Below are positions 1 to 8,338 of a stretch of DNA of 64,000 nt, in pieces (position 1 is the stretch's first letter; every line of letters starts with the position of its first letter). Both the position numbers and the translations under genes were made by a program. The notes under the pieces were generated by a model. It searched no databases and was not told the origin of the DNA. It worked only from the letters and a program-made list of their open reading frames with translations. Source of the stretch: Moduliflexus sp964602655 (GTDB taxonomy: Bacteria > Moduliflexota > Moduliflexia > Moduliflexales > Moduliflexaceae); contig CAZRSF010000026.1 in NCBI GenBank assembly GCA_964602655.1, positions 5,463-69,462 on the forward strand, in the 5' to 3' direction.

Positions 1-1148
1 TCTTCCTGCAAAATCACCTTGCCTCTGGCGCGGATCACCGCCTCTACCAGCACGTTTTCCAACTCCCGCACATTGCCGGTCCAGGGGTGCGCCTTTAAGC
101 GCTCAAGCGCTCCGTCCTGCAATTTCCAGACATCCGTGCCGAGATTCCGATTGATTTTATGCAGAAAATGATTGACCAACAGTGGCAGATCGGCGATTCG
201 CTCTCGCAGCGGCGGCAGATGCAGCGTGACGACTTTCAGGCGGTAATAGAGGTCTTCGCGAAACAAACGCTGCTGCACCATCGCCGCCAAATCGCGATTG
301 GTCGCCGCCACGATCCGGCATTGCGCTTCGAGTTTCTGATGTCCGCCGACGCGCATAAATTCCTGACGTTGCAGGAATCCTAAAAATTTCTTCTGTAAAT
401 TGAGCGGCAGTTCCCCCACTTCATCAAGAAACAGCGTCCCCCGCCCGGCGCTTTCGATTTTCCCTTTGTTCAACTGGCTCGCTCCGGTAAACGCTCCTTT
501 TTCGTGGCCGAACAATTCACTTTCAAGCAAGGTTTCGACGACCGATGAGCAGTCAAAAATGACAAACGGTTCGTCATGCCAGGGGCTATTCAGGTGGAGC
601 ATCCGGGCGGTCAATTCCTTGCCCGTGCCGGTTTCCCCCTGAATCAGCACCGGCGCGCGATTCTGGCACAACATGCCGATCAGCTTGAACACATCCAGCA
701 TCTTACCGCTTTTGCCGATAATGACCTCTGACGCATCTGGCGGGCGAACGCCGATAGCGCTGCCCGGCGTTTCCTGCTCCATGCTCAAGACCTGAACCGC
801 CCGCTCGACAGCTTTCTCGATGTCATCCACATCCAGCGGTTTATGGATGTAATCATACGCGCCGTTTTTCATCGCCTCAATCGTCGTTTCCATATCTTGA
901 AACGCGGTAATCATAATGACTTTGACAGCGTGGGCGGCGAGTTGCATCTCGCGCAGCACATCTAAGCCGCTCATATCCGGCAGGCGAATATCCAGAATCA
1001 CCACATTCGGGGCGTCCTTTGCAAACAGGGCTAATCCGGTTTTTCCATTCTGCGCGGTAGAGACCGCGTAGCCCTTTTCGCAGAGAAACATCTCCAGACT
1101 TTCAAGAATCGAAGGCTCGTCGTCAATCAGAAGAATTTTTGTCATCAT
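1..1148 (-). CDS. Sigma-54-dependent response regulator, NtrC family (3' end outside window)
   Basis: Two-component response regulator that activates sigma-54 promoters. Reading the minus strand from ATG at 1148 (a second ATG follows at 1145) gives a receiver domain at residues 1-115 with acidic pocket DD9-10, phosphoacceptor D53 in ILDIRLP and the conserved Lys in IHKP. An AAA+ domain begins near residue 140, with Walker A GETGTGKE at 171-178, the sigma-54 contact loop GAFTGA in GHEKGAFTGA, Walker B GTLFLDE, and the motif HPWTGNVRELENVL near the window edge. The Fis-type HTH expected at the C-terminus lies beyond base 1, so the gene is partial here. It follows the kinase at 1289-2851 on the same strand, its likely cognate partner, with a palindromic repeat between them. 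Confidence 0.93.
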   Translation of the reverse strand, partial: MMTKILLIDDEPSILESLEMFLCEKGYAVSTAQNGKTGLALFAKDAPNVVILDIRLPDMSGLDVLREMQLAAHAVKVIMITAFQDMETTIEAMKNGAYDYIHKPLDVDDIEKAVERAVQVLSMEQETPGSAIGVRPPDASEVIIGKSGKMLDVFKLIGMLCQNRAPVLIQGETGTGKELTARMLHLNSPWHDEPFVIFDCSSVVETLLESELFGHEKGAFTGASQLNKGKIESAGRGTLFLDEVGELPLNLQKKFLGFLQRQEFMRVGGHQKLEAQCRIVAATNRDLAAMVQQRLFREDLYYRLKVVTLHLPPLRERIADLPLLVNHFLHKINRNLGTDVWKLQDGALERLKAHPWTGNVRELENVLVEAVIRARGKVILQE

Positions 1149-1154
1149 CGCCAG

Positions 1155-1246
1155 ATTCCCCTCCTGGGAGGGGCAATGGGTGGGTTACTGACTTTGGTGA
1201 CATACGCTTAGTCAAGAACCCACCCCATCCCCTTCCAGGAGGGGAG
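1155..1246. repeat. Palindromic repeat, family A (CCCCTCCTGGGAGGGG)
   Basis: A 92-bp imperfect inverted repeat. The left arm begins ATTCCCCTCCTGGGAGGGG and runs into a GGGTGGGTT stretch; the right arm is nearly its reverse complement. It is followed by a short palindrome CACGGCTGCGCCGTG at 1252. The same sequence recurs inside the kinase gene at 20388-20533, in degenerate form at 24434-24511, and split by another element at 32369-32610. It lies between a kinase and its response regulator and could form a strong mRNA hairpin. Confidence 0.85.
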
Positions 1247-1288
1247 TTCACGGCTGCGCCGTGTAAAACCCTTACGCAATGTAACGCC

Positions 1289-2851
1289 TTAAAGCGGAAG
1301 ATAGATTCGAAACGATGCGCCTTTCGGGTCGCGGTTTCCCGCTTCGATCCAGCCGCCATGCGTTTCGACAATGCGCTTGACATTGGTCAAGCCTAAGCCC
1401 GTGCCATGCGGTTTCGTGGTAAAAAACGGCTCGAAAATGTTGCGAAGCTGCTTTCTGGCAATGCCGCAGCCTTCGTCCTCGACGCTGATTTCCACATAGG
1501 AGCGCGAGTTCACGCCGACGGAGCGGCATCGGCTGCTGACCCAGATCGCGCCTTCAGGTTCGGACGCATCGAACGCATTCAGCAGCAAATTCATGAGCGC
1601 CTGCGAGAGTTTTTCGCTATCAGCCTGAAACAGCGGCATTTGCTCGTCAAGCGCGGGAATGAGCCGTAATTGCTTCTGATCGAATTGCGCGGAGAGCAGA
1701 TCGAGACAGGCGGAAATCAGCGCGTTGACGTGGCATTCGACGCGATGAACGCGCAGCGGTTTGGCCACATCCAGCAAATCACGTAAAATCCCTTCCAGCC
1801 GAATGACTTCCGTGACCGAAATATCAAGGCGGCGGCGGTCGTTTTCAGAAAATTGCTGATTCTTTTTCAGGATTTGCAGATTGATTTTGATGGCTGACAG
1901 CGGATTGCGGATTTCATGCGAGAGCGAGGTCGTCAGCCTGCCAATATAGGCCATCCGTTCCGCTTCCCGCATCCGCTGCTCCATCTGCACCCGTTCCGTA
2001 ATATCGCGGCAGATGCCGATGTCCACAAAACTGTGTTCATGCGGGATGGTCTTCGCGGTCATTTCAGTAAACAGGCTTTCGCCGCGCTTCGTCAGGCGCA
2101 GATATTCGAACAGATGCGACACGGACATCATATTGCGATTGTGCTGATACACGTCAGCCACGTCGTTCCGGCTTTCGGGATCAACAAATAACAGAAATTC
2201 TTTGCCGATCACGTCTGCCGGTTGATAGCCATGCATCCGGCAAAACGCCTGATTCGCGAAGACGATACGCTCGTCTTGCAGCACGAAATAGCCATCGGTA
2301 ATTTCTTCGACCAGTGTTTGATATTTGTATTCCGATTCGCGCAAATCGGCGCTGACGCGGAGGTTTTCCGCCTGAAGCTGCTCGTTCAGCGTTCGAATTT
2401 CGGCATTTGCTCTGGCTAATTCGAGCGTTTGTTCCTGAAGATTGCGCGTCAGTTCGCGAATATGCACATGCGTCGCGACCCGCGCCAACACCTCTTCCTG
2501 ATGAAATGGCTTGGTCACGTAATCCACGCCTCCCGCGCCGAACCCTTTCAATTTGTCTTCCGGGCTGGTCAATGCGGTCATGAAGATGATCGGAATATCT
2601 GTTGTCGTCTCATCCGCTTTCAAGCGGCGGCAGGTCTCGAAGCCGTCAATTCCGGGCAGCAGCACGTCTAATAAAATCAGGTCAGGATGAATATAGCGCG
2701 CCCGTTGCAGGGCAAGCTCGCCGTTGCTGGCAATTGGCGTTTTATAGCCGTAGGCTTTCAAATAATTCGTCAGCACGCCCAAATTGGTCGGGTTATCGTC
2801 CACGATGAGCACTGTCGCGATGTTCGACGTTTTCCGCTGCGCCTGCTCCAT
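1289..2851 (-). CDS. REC-PAS sensor histidine kinase
   Basis: Cytoplasmic histidine kinase of 520 residues. An N-terminal receiver spans about 12-125 (VLIVDDN, phosphoacceptor D62 in LLDVLLPG, Lys in VTKPF). A coiled segment at 130-170 (RNLQEQTLELARANAEIRTLN) leads to a PAS domain at about 175-290 ending in DITER, then HisKA with H312 in SLSHEIRNPL, and a HATPase_c domain with N-box LMNLLLNAFDAS, G1 box EDEGCGI and GTGLGL. There is no transmembrane segment, so input is cytosolic or arrives by phosphotransfer to the N-terminal receiver. Start at 2851 has AGAGGA six bases upstream. It lies upstream of the sigma-54 activator on the same strand, so the two probably form a phosphorelay. The output domain is a kinase core without a C-terminal receiver. 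Confidence 0.93.
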   Translation of the reverse strand: MEQAQRKTSNIATVLIVDDNPTNLGVLTNYLKAYGYKTPIASNGELALQRARYIHPDLILLDVLLPGIDGFETCRRLKADETTTDIPIIFMTALTSPEDKLKGFGAGGVDYVTKPFHQEEVLARVATHVHIRELTRNLQEQTLELARANAEIRTLNEQLQAENLRVSADLRESEYKYQTLVEEITDGYFVLQDERIVFANQAFCRMHGYQPADVIGKEFLLFVDPESRNDVADVYQHNRNMMSVSHLFEYLRLTKRGESLFTEMTAKTIPHEHSFVDIGICRDITERVQMEQRMREAERMAYIGRLTTSLSHEIRNPLSAIKINLQILKKNQQFSENDRRRLDISVTEVIRLEGILRDLLDVAKPLRVHRVECHVNALISACLDLLSAQFDQKQLRLIPALDEQMPLFQADSEKLSQALMNLLLNAFDASEPEGAIWVSSRCRSVGVNSRSYVEISVEDEGCGIARKQLRNIFEPFFTTKPHGTGLGLTNVKRIVETHGGWIEAGNRDPKGASFRIYLPL

Positions 2852-2888
2852 GCCAATTCCTCTTTCATATTATATCCCCCTCGGTACC

Positions 2889-3113
2889 CAGGGCTGTTAA
2901 TTTCTCATATCTCGTTGAAAAAACGGAGGTTGTAGCTCAGTAGGAGCGTGATATGTGTAGCGCGGAAGCCCCCCCGATTCCCAAGAAGCCCCGTAGGGGC
3001 GACATATGCCGTCCCTACGGGACTCGCGAACGGGGGGGGGGGGCGGCGCGTTTGCTACACACATCGCGCTCCTACGGAGCGATAACCCGCTGTTTTAGAA
3101 CGTAACAGCCCTG
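2889..3113. repeat. CAGGGCTGTTA-ended palindromic element
   Basis: A 225-bp element whose ends are inverted repeats: CAGGGCTGTTAATTTCT on the left, and on the right the complement of CAGGGCTGTTACGTTCT. Inside lies a long palindromic core with arms GTAGGAGCG..TGTGTAGC at about 2941-2962 and 3054-3075, enclosing a second G/C-rich palindrome. The flanks (CCCCTCGG and CCCTTCGG) resemble each other but are not an exact target duplication. It fills the gap between the kinase at 1289-2851 and the binding-protein gene at 3145-5217. The same ends bound a different core at 32381-32598. Confidence 0.8.
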
Positions 3114-3144
3114 CCCTTCGGGGGGGACGTTTTCGTAAAATCGC

Positions 3145-5217
3145 TCATTCCATGATATACCCTGACGCCCGCATTTGATCATTAGCGATCCGCTGGCACT
3201 CTGCCAACGTCTGTTCAACGCTCACTTCGCCGGTCAGCAGCCACGCGATTTTCTGGCCGATCTGCGTACCGATGGCGGGAAATTCAGGAATTCCGACATA
3301 CTGAATCCCGATGTATGGCACTGATTGAATAGAGGGATGCGCGATGTCGGCCTGTCGAATCGCGTTCAGCACGAATTCCGAAAATGGCGCGGCAGCCTGA
3401 TACGCCGGGTTCAGATAGGTGGATTGCCGCGTGCCGGGCGGGACGGCGATCCAGCCTTCGCGCTGCGCGACGAAGTTGATATATTCTTTTGACGTGGCCC
3501 AGGCGATGAATTTCAGCGCCTCGTCCGGCACTTTGGAGGAAACCGGAATTGCTAACGCCCAAATCCAGAGCCAGGGAGAATCTTTAGACACCGCGCCAAT
3601 CGGCGCGGGCGCGAACCCTAACGAGGCCGACACCTGCGACTTTTTCGGATCAAATAACACCCCGGCGGCGACAGTGGCGTCAACCCAGATGCCGCAATGC
3701 CCATTGGCGAACAGCGTCAAATTTTCGGTAAACCCGTTGCTCACGGTCGTCGGCGGGCTGTATTTCGCCAAATCAGCATAGAGCGTCAGGGCGTTGCGCC
3801 ATTCGTCGCTTTTGATCGTCGGATTCCACTGTTCATCAAACCAGCGTCCGCCATGCGCATTCACTAAGGTCGAAATATAGGCCATGTTTTCTCCCCAGCC
3901 TGGCTTGCCGCGCAGACAGATGCCATACACGCCATGCTCCGGGTCGTGAAGCGCCGCCGCGAAACGCGCAATGTCAGCGTAAGTCGGCGTTTCCGGCATG
4001 ATCAATCCGGCTTGCGCAAACAGGTCTGTGCGGTAATAGGTCATGATGCTTTCCGCGTAAAACGGCAGCGCATGCACGACGCCGTTGTATGACAGGCCAT
4101 CACGCACGGATTGCAAGACATCGTGAAGATCGTATGTCTCCGGCAAATCGTTGAGCGGAACAAGCCAGCCATTTTTCGCCCAGATCGGCGCCTCGTAAAT
4201 GCCAATCGTCATGATGTCGAACTGGCCGTCGGAGATGGCGAGATCGCTGAGCAAACGGAGACGCAGAATATTTTCGTCCAGCGTTTTCCATTCCAGTTTC
4301 ACGTCAGGATGGAGCGTTTCATATTCCGTTGACAGGCGCTGCATAATCACCATTTCGGGGTTATCCACCGTCCCGATGCGGATGATCTTTTTCTCTTGCG
4401 GCGCGTTGGGGGTCGTTTCCAACAGGCCGTGCTTGTATAAAATCCTGTCAACAGTCTGATCCGCGACCAGTTCCCGCAGCCCGCGATTGAAGTCCTCAAG
4501 CCGCTGCTGATAGCCGGGCGAGTTTTTCGAAAAGGCGATGTGGAAGGATTTTTCCGCCAACGGGGGTTCCATGAATTCAAGCTGGCCGATGGTATGGGGG
4601 AGTTTATTGACCATCAGGTCGGCGGCGGTGTATTTATCAATCACGGCGAGATCAACGCGGCCTTTGAAGAGTTTCAGCACATTCTGCATGTCGGTCGTGA
4701 CCACGTCTTTTTTCAGGAACTCCGCCGCGTCGAATTCCGGCGTGTTGACCGAACCCCTGACCACGCCGAAGACGAATTGCCGCAAATGGCGTAAGGCATC
4801 GGTTTGATTGTCGTCAGGCTCGGCAGCATAAGCCGCTTGCGTGGTTTTTCGTTTGAGCAGGCCGATTTCCCCGCCTGGAAACGGGTCTGAAAAGACGAAT
4901 TCTCCCGCCAGCGCCTCGTCGTAATAGACCGGCAGCAGCCCGTCCTGCGCCCCTTTTCGAACGTTTCTGACGGCTCTGGCCCAGGGATAAAACGCGATGT
5001 TGACGCGATAGCCGACCCGCTGAAAGGCGGCGGTGACTAATTCATAGACATAGCCGTTATCCGGCAGATTGACGCCGATATACGGCTCGCGCTCCGACGT
5101 GGCGAAGGAGATGGTCTGTTCTGCGTTGACCTGCGACGGACAACAGCAGAGCGTGACGGCGTAGATGAAAAGCAGACCGATGATTGCCGACTGCATATTG
5201 CGAATAGGTTCGAACAC
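3145..5217 (-). CDS. Fused double solute-binding protein (family 3 + family 1)
   Basis: A secreted protein of 690 residues made of two different periplasmic binding folds. After a Sec signal peptide (hydrophobic SAIIGLLFIYAVTLCCC, likely cleaved near VNA-EQ at about residue 32), residues about 33-270 match the polar amino-acid-type family 3 domain (EPYIGVNL, AFYPWARAV, DLAVIDKYTAADL). Residues about 280-690 match the family 1 sugar-type domain (EYETLHPDVKLEW, FDIMTIGIYEAPIWAKNGWL, ATSKEYINFVA). The start is GTG, supported by AGGAGG seven bases upstream. No permease or ATPase gene is adjacent. The neighbours are histidine kinases and a chemoreceptor, so a sensing role that feeds a membrane receptor is more likely than classical transport; that is inference. 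Each half looks full length. Confidence 0.85.
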   Translation of the reverse strand: MFEPIRNMQSAIIGLLFIYAVTLCCCPSQVNAEQTISFATSEREPYIGVNLPDNGYVYELVTAAFQRVGYRVNIAFYPWARAVRNVRKGAQDGLLPVYYDEALAGEFVFSDPFPGGEIGLLKRKTTQAAYAAEPDDNQTDALRHLRQFVFGVVRGSVNTPEFDAAEFLKKDVVTTDMQNVLKLFKGRVDLAVIDKYTAADLMVNKLPHTIGQLEFMEPPLAEKSFHIAFSKNSPGYQQRLEDFNRGLRELVADQTVDRILYKHGLLETTPNAPQEKKIIRIGTVDNPEMVIMQRLSTEYETLHPDVKLEWKTLDENILRLRLLSDLAISDGQFDIMTIGIYEAPIWAKNGWLVPLNDLPETYDLHDVLQSVRDGLSYNGVVHALPFYAESIMTYYRTDLFAQAGLIMPETPTYADIARFAAALHDPEHGVYGICLRGKPGWGENMAYISTLVNAHGGRWFDEQWNPTIKSDEWRNALTLYADLAKYSPPTTVSNGFTENLTLFANGHCGIWVDATVAAGVLFDPKKSQVSASLGFAPAPIGAVSKDSPWLWIWALAIPVSSKVPDEALKFIAWATSKEYINFVAQREGWIAVPPGTRQSTYLNPAYQAAAPFSEFVLNAIRQADIAHPSIQSVPYIGIQYVGIPEFPAIGTQIGQKIAWLLTGEVSVEQTLAECQRIANDQMRASGYIME

Positions 5218-5340
5218 GTGACAACCTCCTGGGGTAAACGTATTTCAGGAGAACGACACGCCGCGTCATTTGTCAAGCGAAAAGCAATCGTTTTCCTTAA
5301 TAGCGATTTCCTCCGCCGTCAGGCCGTACAGCGCATAGAC

Positions 5341-5368
5341 GTAAGGGCGTTCAATTGAACGCCCTTAC
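5341..5368. repeat. Perfect 28-bp palindrome (GTAAGGGCGTTCAATTGAAC core)
   Basis: Fully self-complementary around CAATTG. Almost the same palindrome (AGGGG in place of AAGGG) sits at 41405-41432 after the quinone oxidoreductase gene. It is intergenic and could act as a bidirectional hairpin. Confidence 0.9.
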
Positions 5369-5447
5369 CTGCGCAGATGTGACGGGGTCGCACTGTTTGT
5401 CGGCGAGAATCCGCAGACGCTCGGTCTCGACGGTAATGATTGAGTTT

Positions 5448-5482
5448 CACTCCTGCCAGGGTTTAAAACCCTGACAGGAGTG
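5448..5482. repeat. 35-bp palindrome with CAGGGTTT/AAACCCTG arms
   Basis: Arms CACTCCTGcCAGGGTTT and its complement, with one mismatch, 88 bases downstream of the kinase stop at 5570 in the minus orientation. A related hairpin (CCAGGATTTTAAACCCTGACAGG) lies at 37206-37240. It may terminate minus-strand transcription, but there is no T run. Confidence 0.75.
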
Positions 5483-5569
5483 GGATTTATGTAATATTAA
5501 ATATTAATGCCACATCTATAGATGGGCTGGCGGCGCGACCTACGCTGAGCCGCCGGGCGGTCTGTTCGC

Positions 5570-8290
5570 TCAGCGAGCGACATGTTCCGGCACGATATAG
5601 CGCGGCAGCGTAAATCGGAAGATCGTCCCGTTGCCGGCGGTGCTTTCGACACGAATCGTTCCGCCATTTTTCTTCACCAAATCGTGACACAAAATCAATC
5701 CTAATCCGCTGCCATATTCACCGGCGGTGCCAGCCGTCGTATGGTGCGCGTCAATGCGAAACAGACTCGCGAGCACCTCTGGCGTCATGCCGACGCCGGT
5801 ATCGGACACGCTCACTTCGACCTCGCGTTCGCGTTCGCACGCCGTCATCACGACCGCTCCGCCCGCTGGCGTGAATTTCAATGCGTTCGAGAGGAGATTG
5901 CGCATGACTGTCGTGGTCATATAGTAATCTGCTTCGACCCAGAGACGTTCGATCACCTCGTTTTTCAGGGATATCTGTTTCTGTTCCGCCGTAGAACACA
6001 GCGCGTCAATGGCGCTGGCCGCGAGATAGCGGAGGTCTAACGGCTGTGGTTCGTATTGAATCAACCCGCGCTGAACACGCGACCAGGTCAGCAGATTTTC
6101 AAGCAGCGCGAACAAGCGCTGGGCGGACACCAGCAGGGTTTCGATATGGCTTTTCAACATATCGCGGCTGGACGTTTCGATCCGTTCGAGGAGCAGATTG
6201 GCGAATCCGAGCAGCGTGTTGAACGGGGCGCGGAGATCGTGGGCGATAATCGAAAAGAATTTGTCTTTGCTGGCGTTCAATTCATACAATTGCGCATTTT
6301 TCTCCTGCAATTCCTGATGCGCGGCGCGCAGGCGCTCTTCCGCGCGTTTCATCTCGGAGATGTCGTGGTTGATGCCGACCAAACCGGCGATGTCGCCGTG
6401 GAGATCGCGAAAGGGGACTTTGGTCGCCTGATACCAGCTCATGCCGTCGCGTTCGTGAAACAGGTTCATTTCTTCGTGATTGACAATCGGCGCGCCCGAC
6501 ACAAACAGCGCCGCTTCATTCGTATAATGCCGCGCCGCAATCTCATACGGAAACACATCGAAATCGGTTTTGCCGATCAGGTCGTCGAGCGCCTGGAATC
6601 CGAGGCTCTGAAGCGCGGCGTTATTGGCTAAAAGAAATCGGCTGTGGATATCTTTGATATAAATATGCTCCGGCAGCGTATTAATCAGGGTTCGCAATAA
6701 GTTGCGTTCCTCGGCCAGCGCGTCCTCCATCTCTTTGCGTTCCGTCATGTCGCGAAACACGGTCTGCATCGCGATCTGTCCCTGATAGGTCGTCGGCGTG
6801 CCCGCTAATTCAACCGTCATCGCCAGCCCATCCTGTCGCAGGAATTGCATCTCCATAAACCCGGTGACTTGCTGCTCTTCATCGTTGCGGCGGATGCGGT
6901 CTTGCGCGATGGCATGAAAATCAGGATGAATGAATTCCAGCAGCGGCATTCCGATGACGCTCTCGTCCTCGGCGAGGCCGAGCATCGCGCGCCCGGCGGC
7001 ATTCATATAGACCACGCGCCCTTGCTGATGCAGAATGATTCCGTCCGGCGACGTTTCGACCAATTGGCGGTAGCGCCGTTCGCTTTCTTCCAACGCTGCT
7101 TGCGCCTCTTTGAGCGGGGTCAGGTCGCGCGCGCTGAGCGCTGCGCCGCTGATTGCGCCGTCAATTTCAAGATAGGGGGAGAGCGTGATATTCAGGAAGC
7201 GTCGTCCCAATTTGGCAAAGGAGAACCAAATATCATAATTCACCGTTTCCCCTGCAAAACAGCGTTCATAATACGGTCTGACCTGCGTCTCAAAGGTCTC
7301 GACGCCGATAAATTCGCTGACCGCATGTCCGAGAATATCCTCCGCGCGCTGTTCATAGGCTTTCAAATACGCCGTATTGAGGATTCGATACCGAAAATCG
7401 CGATCAATCAACGCGATAAAATCCGGCGTGGCCGAGACAATCCGTTCATATTTGCGCAAGCGGTCGGCCTGCTGTTTCAATGTCGTGATGTTGCGAGAGA
7501 TGCCGACCAGGCCGATAATCGTTCCTTGCGCGTCGCGGATCGGCGCTTTCGTGGTCAGCAACCAGATCGGCTCGCCCTGAGCATCGAACACGACTTCTTC
7601 ACGATTCACGATGGCCTCGCCCTCAAGCGCCGTTCGATTATCCGCCTCGAACTGCGCGGCAATTTCCGGCGGAAAATAGTCCGTGTCCGTTTTTCCAAGC
7701 GCTTCCGCTTGCGCGCGCGCTCCCATAATCCGAAGATGCGCGGGATTGTTCAACAAAAAGCGTCCTTCCCGGTCTTTGACATAAATGAAATCAGGCAGAT
7801 AATCCAGGACGGTTTGCAGGAGATTGCGCTCTTTGGCAAGCGCCTCTTCCGCGCCCTGGCGTTCGGCGATTTCCTGTTGCAGGCGGAGGTTCTGCGCTTC
7901 TAATTCCTGCTGCATCTGTCGGAGCGCGAGGTGCGCGCGAATGCGGGCAATCGCCGTTTCGGCCCGAATCGGCTTCTGGATGTAATCCACCGCCCCTAAC
8001 TCCAATCCGTTCACTTCGTTGCACTGGTCGGTTAAGGCGGTCACGAAGATCACCGGAATATCGCACGTCGCGGGGTTCGCTTTCAAGCACCGGCAGACCT
8101 CGAACCCGTCCATGTCAGGCATCATGATGTCTAACAAGACGATGTCCGGATTGACGCCTGGAATCGCTTTGAGCGCGGATGCGCCGCTCGTATGAATCAA
8201 GACGCGCCAGGAGGCGCGCCGGGCATGTTCGAACAGCACGCTCAAATTCATCGGTTCATCGTCCACAATAAATATGGTCGGTTGTTTCAT
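5570..8290 (-). CDS. REC-multi-PAS sensor histidine kinase
   Basis: Soluble kinase of 906 residues. The N-terminal receiver (about 1-120) has FIVDDEP, D54 in LLDIMMPDMDG and Lys in IQKPI. A coiled linker (ALRQMQQELEAQNLRLQQEIAERQ) is followed by four PAS domains at about 150-275, 285-400, 410-525 and 535-655, each introduced by ERNLL- or YERIV-type helices and several ending in ISRNITTLK, DMTERK or HDISEMKRAEE. HisKA has H684 in IIAHDLRAPF, and HATPase_c has N-box MRNLLSNALKF, SDTGVGM and GSGLGL. No transmembrane segment is seen. Several PAS domains resemble those of proteins that report redox or small ligands, but no cofactor residue can be assigned. It lies between the double binding protein and a chemoreceptor on the same strand. 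Confidence 0.92.
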   Translation of the reverse strand: MKQPTIFIVDDEPMNLSVLFEHARRASWRVLIHTSGASALKAIPGVNPDIVLLDIMMPDMDGFEVCRCLKANPATCDIPVIFVTALTDQCNEVNGLELGAVDYIQKPIRAETAIARIRAHLALRQMQQELEAQNLRLQQEIAERQGAEEALAKERNLLQTVLDYLPDFIYVKDREGRFLLNNPAHLRIMGARAQAEALGKTDTDYFPPEIAAQFEADNRTALEGEAIVNREEVVFDAQGEPIWLLTTKAPIRDAQGTIIGLVGISRNITTLKQQADRLRKYERIVSATPDFIALIDRDFRYRILNTAYLKAYEQRAEDILGHAVSEFIGVETFETQVRPYYERCFAGETVNYDIWFSFAKLGRRFLNITLSPYLEIDGAISGAALSARDLTPLKEAQAALEESERRYRQLVETSPDGIILHQQGRVVYMNAAGRAMLGLAEDESVIGMPLLEFIHPDFHAIAQDRIRRNDEEQQVTGFMEMQFLRQDGLAMTVELAGTPTTYQGQIAMQTVFRDMTERKEMEDALAEERNLLRTLINTLPEHIYIKDIHSRFLLANNAALQSLGFQALDDLIGKTDFDVFPYEIAARHYTNEAALFVSGAPIVNHEEMNLFHERDGMSWYQATKVPFRDLHGDIAGLVGINHDISEMKRAEERLRAAHQELQEKNAQLYELNASKDKFFSIIAHDLRAPFNTLLGFANLLLERIETSSRDMLKSHIETLLVSAQRLFALLENLLTWSRVQRGLIQYEPQPLDLRYLAASAIDALCSTAEQKQISLKNEVIERLWVEADYYMTTTVMRNLLSNALKFTPAGGAVVMTACEREREVEVSVSDTGVGMTPEVLASLFRIDAHHTTAGTAGEYGSGLGLILCHDLVKKNGGTIRVESTAGNGTIFRFTLPRYIVPEHVAR

Positions 8291-8338
8291 GTTCCAACTC
8301 CTTGTCGAAGAGACATTGTCCTGTCGAGCCAGAAGCGG

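Larger units (their letters stand above)
5218..5569. other. Intergenic stretch with two palindromes
   Basis: No credible gene is seen. It contains the leader of the binding-protein gene and the perfect palindromes at 5341-5368 and 5448-5482. A minus-strand TTGACA (reverse complement at about 5275-5280) could be a -35 box for the binding-protein gene, but no good -10 follows. Confidence 0.5.

Noticed and set aside
1123..1396. Overlapping plus- and minus-strand reading frames with SPPGRG/LPLPGGE.
   Set aside because: They are translations of the family A repeat and have no start signals or homologue pattern; the true genes flank them.
2925..2952. GTTGTAGCTCAGTAGGAGCG looks like the D-arm region of a tRNA.
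   Set aside because: There is no acceptor stem, anticodon arm or TpsiC arm; the sequence is one arm of the palindromic core of the 2889-3113 element.
6845..7903. A 352-codon plus-strand frame.
   Set aside because: It is antisense to the multi-PAS kinase, whose domains are unmistakable; the opposite frame is a codon-bias shadow.
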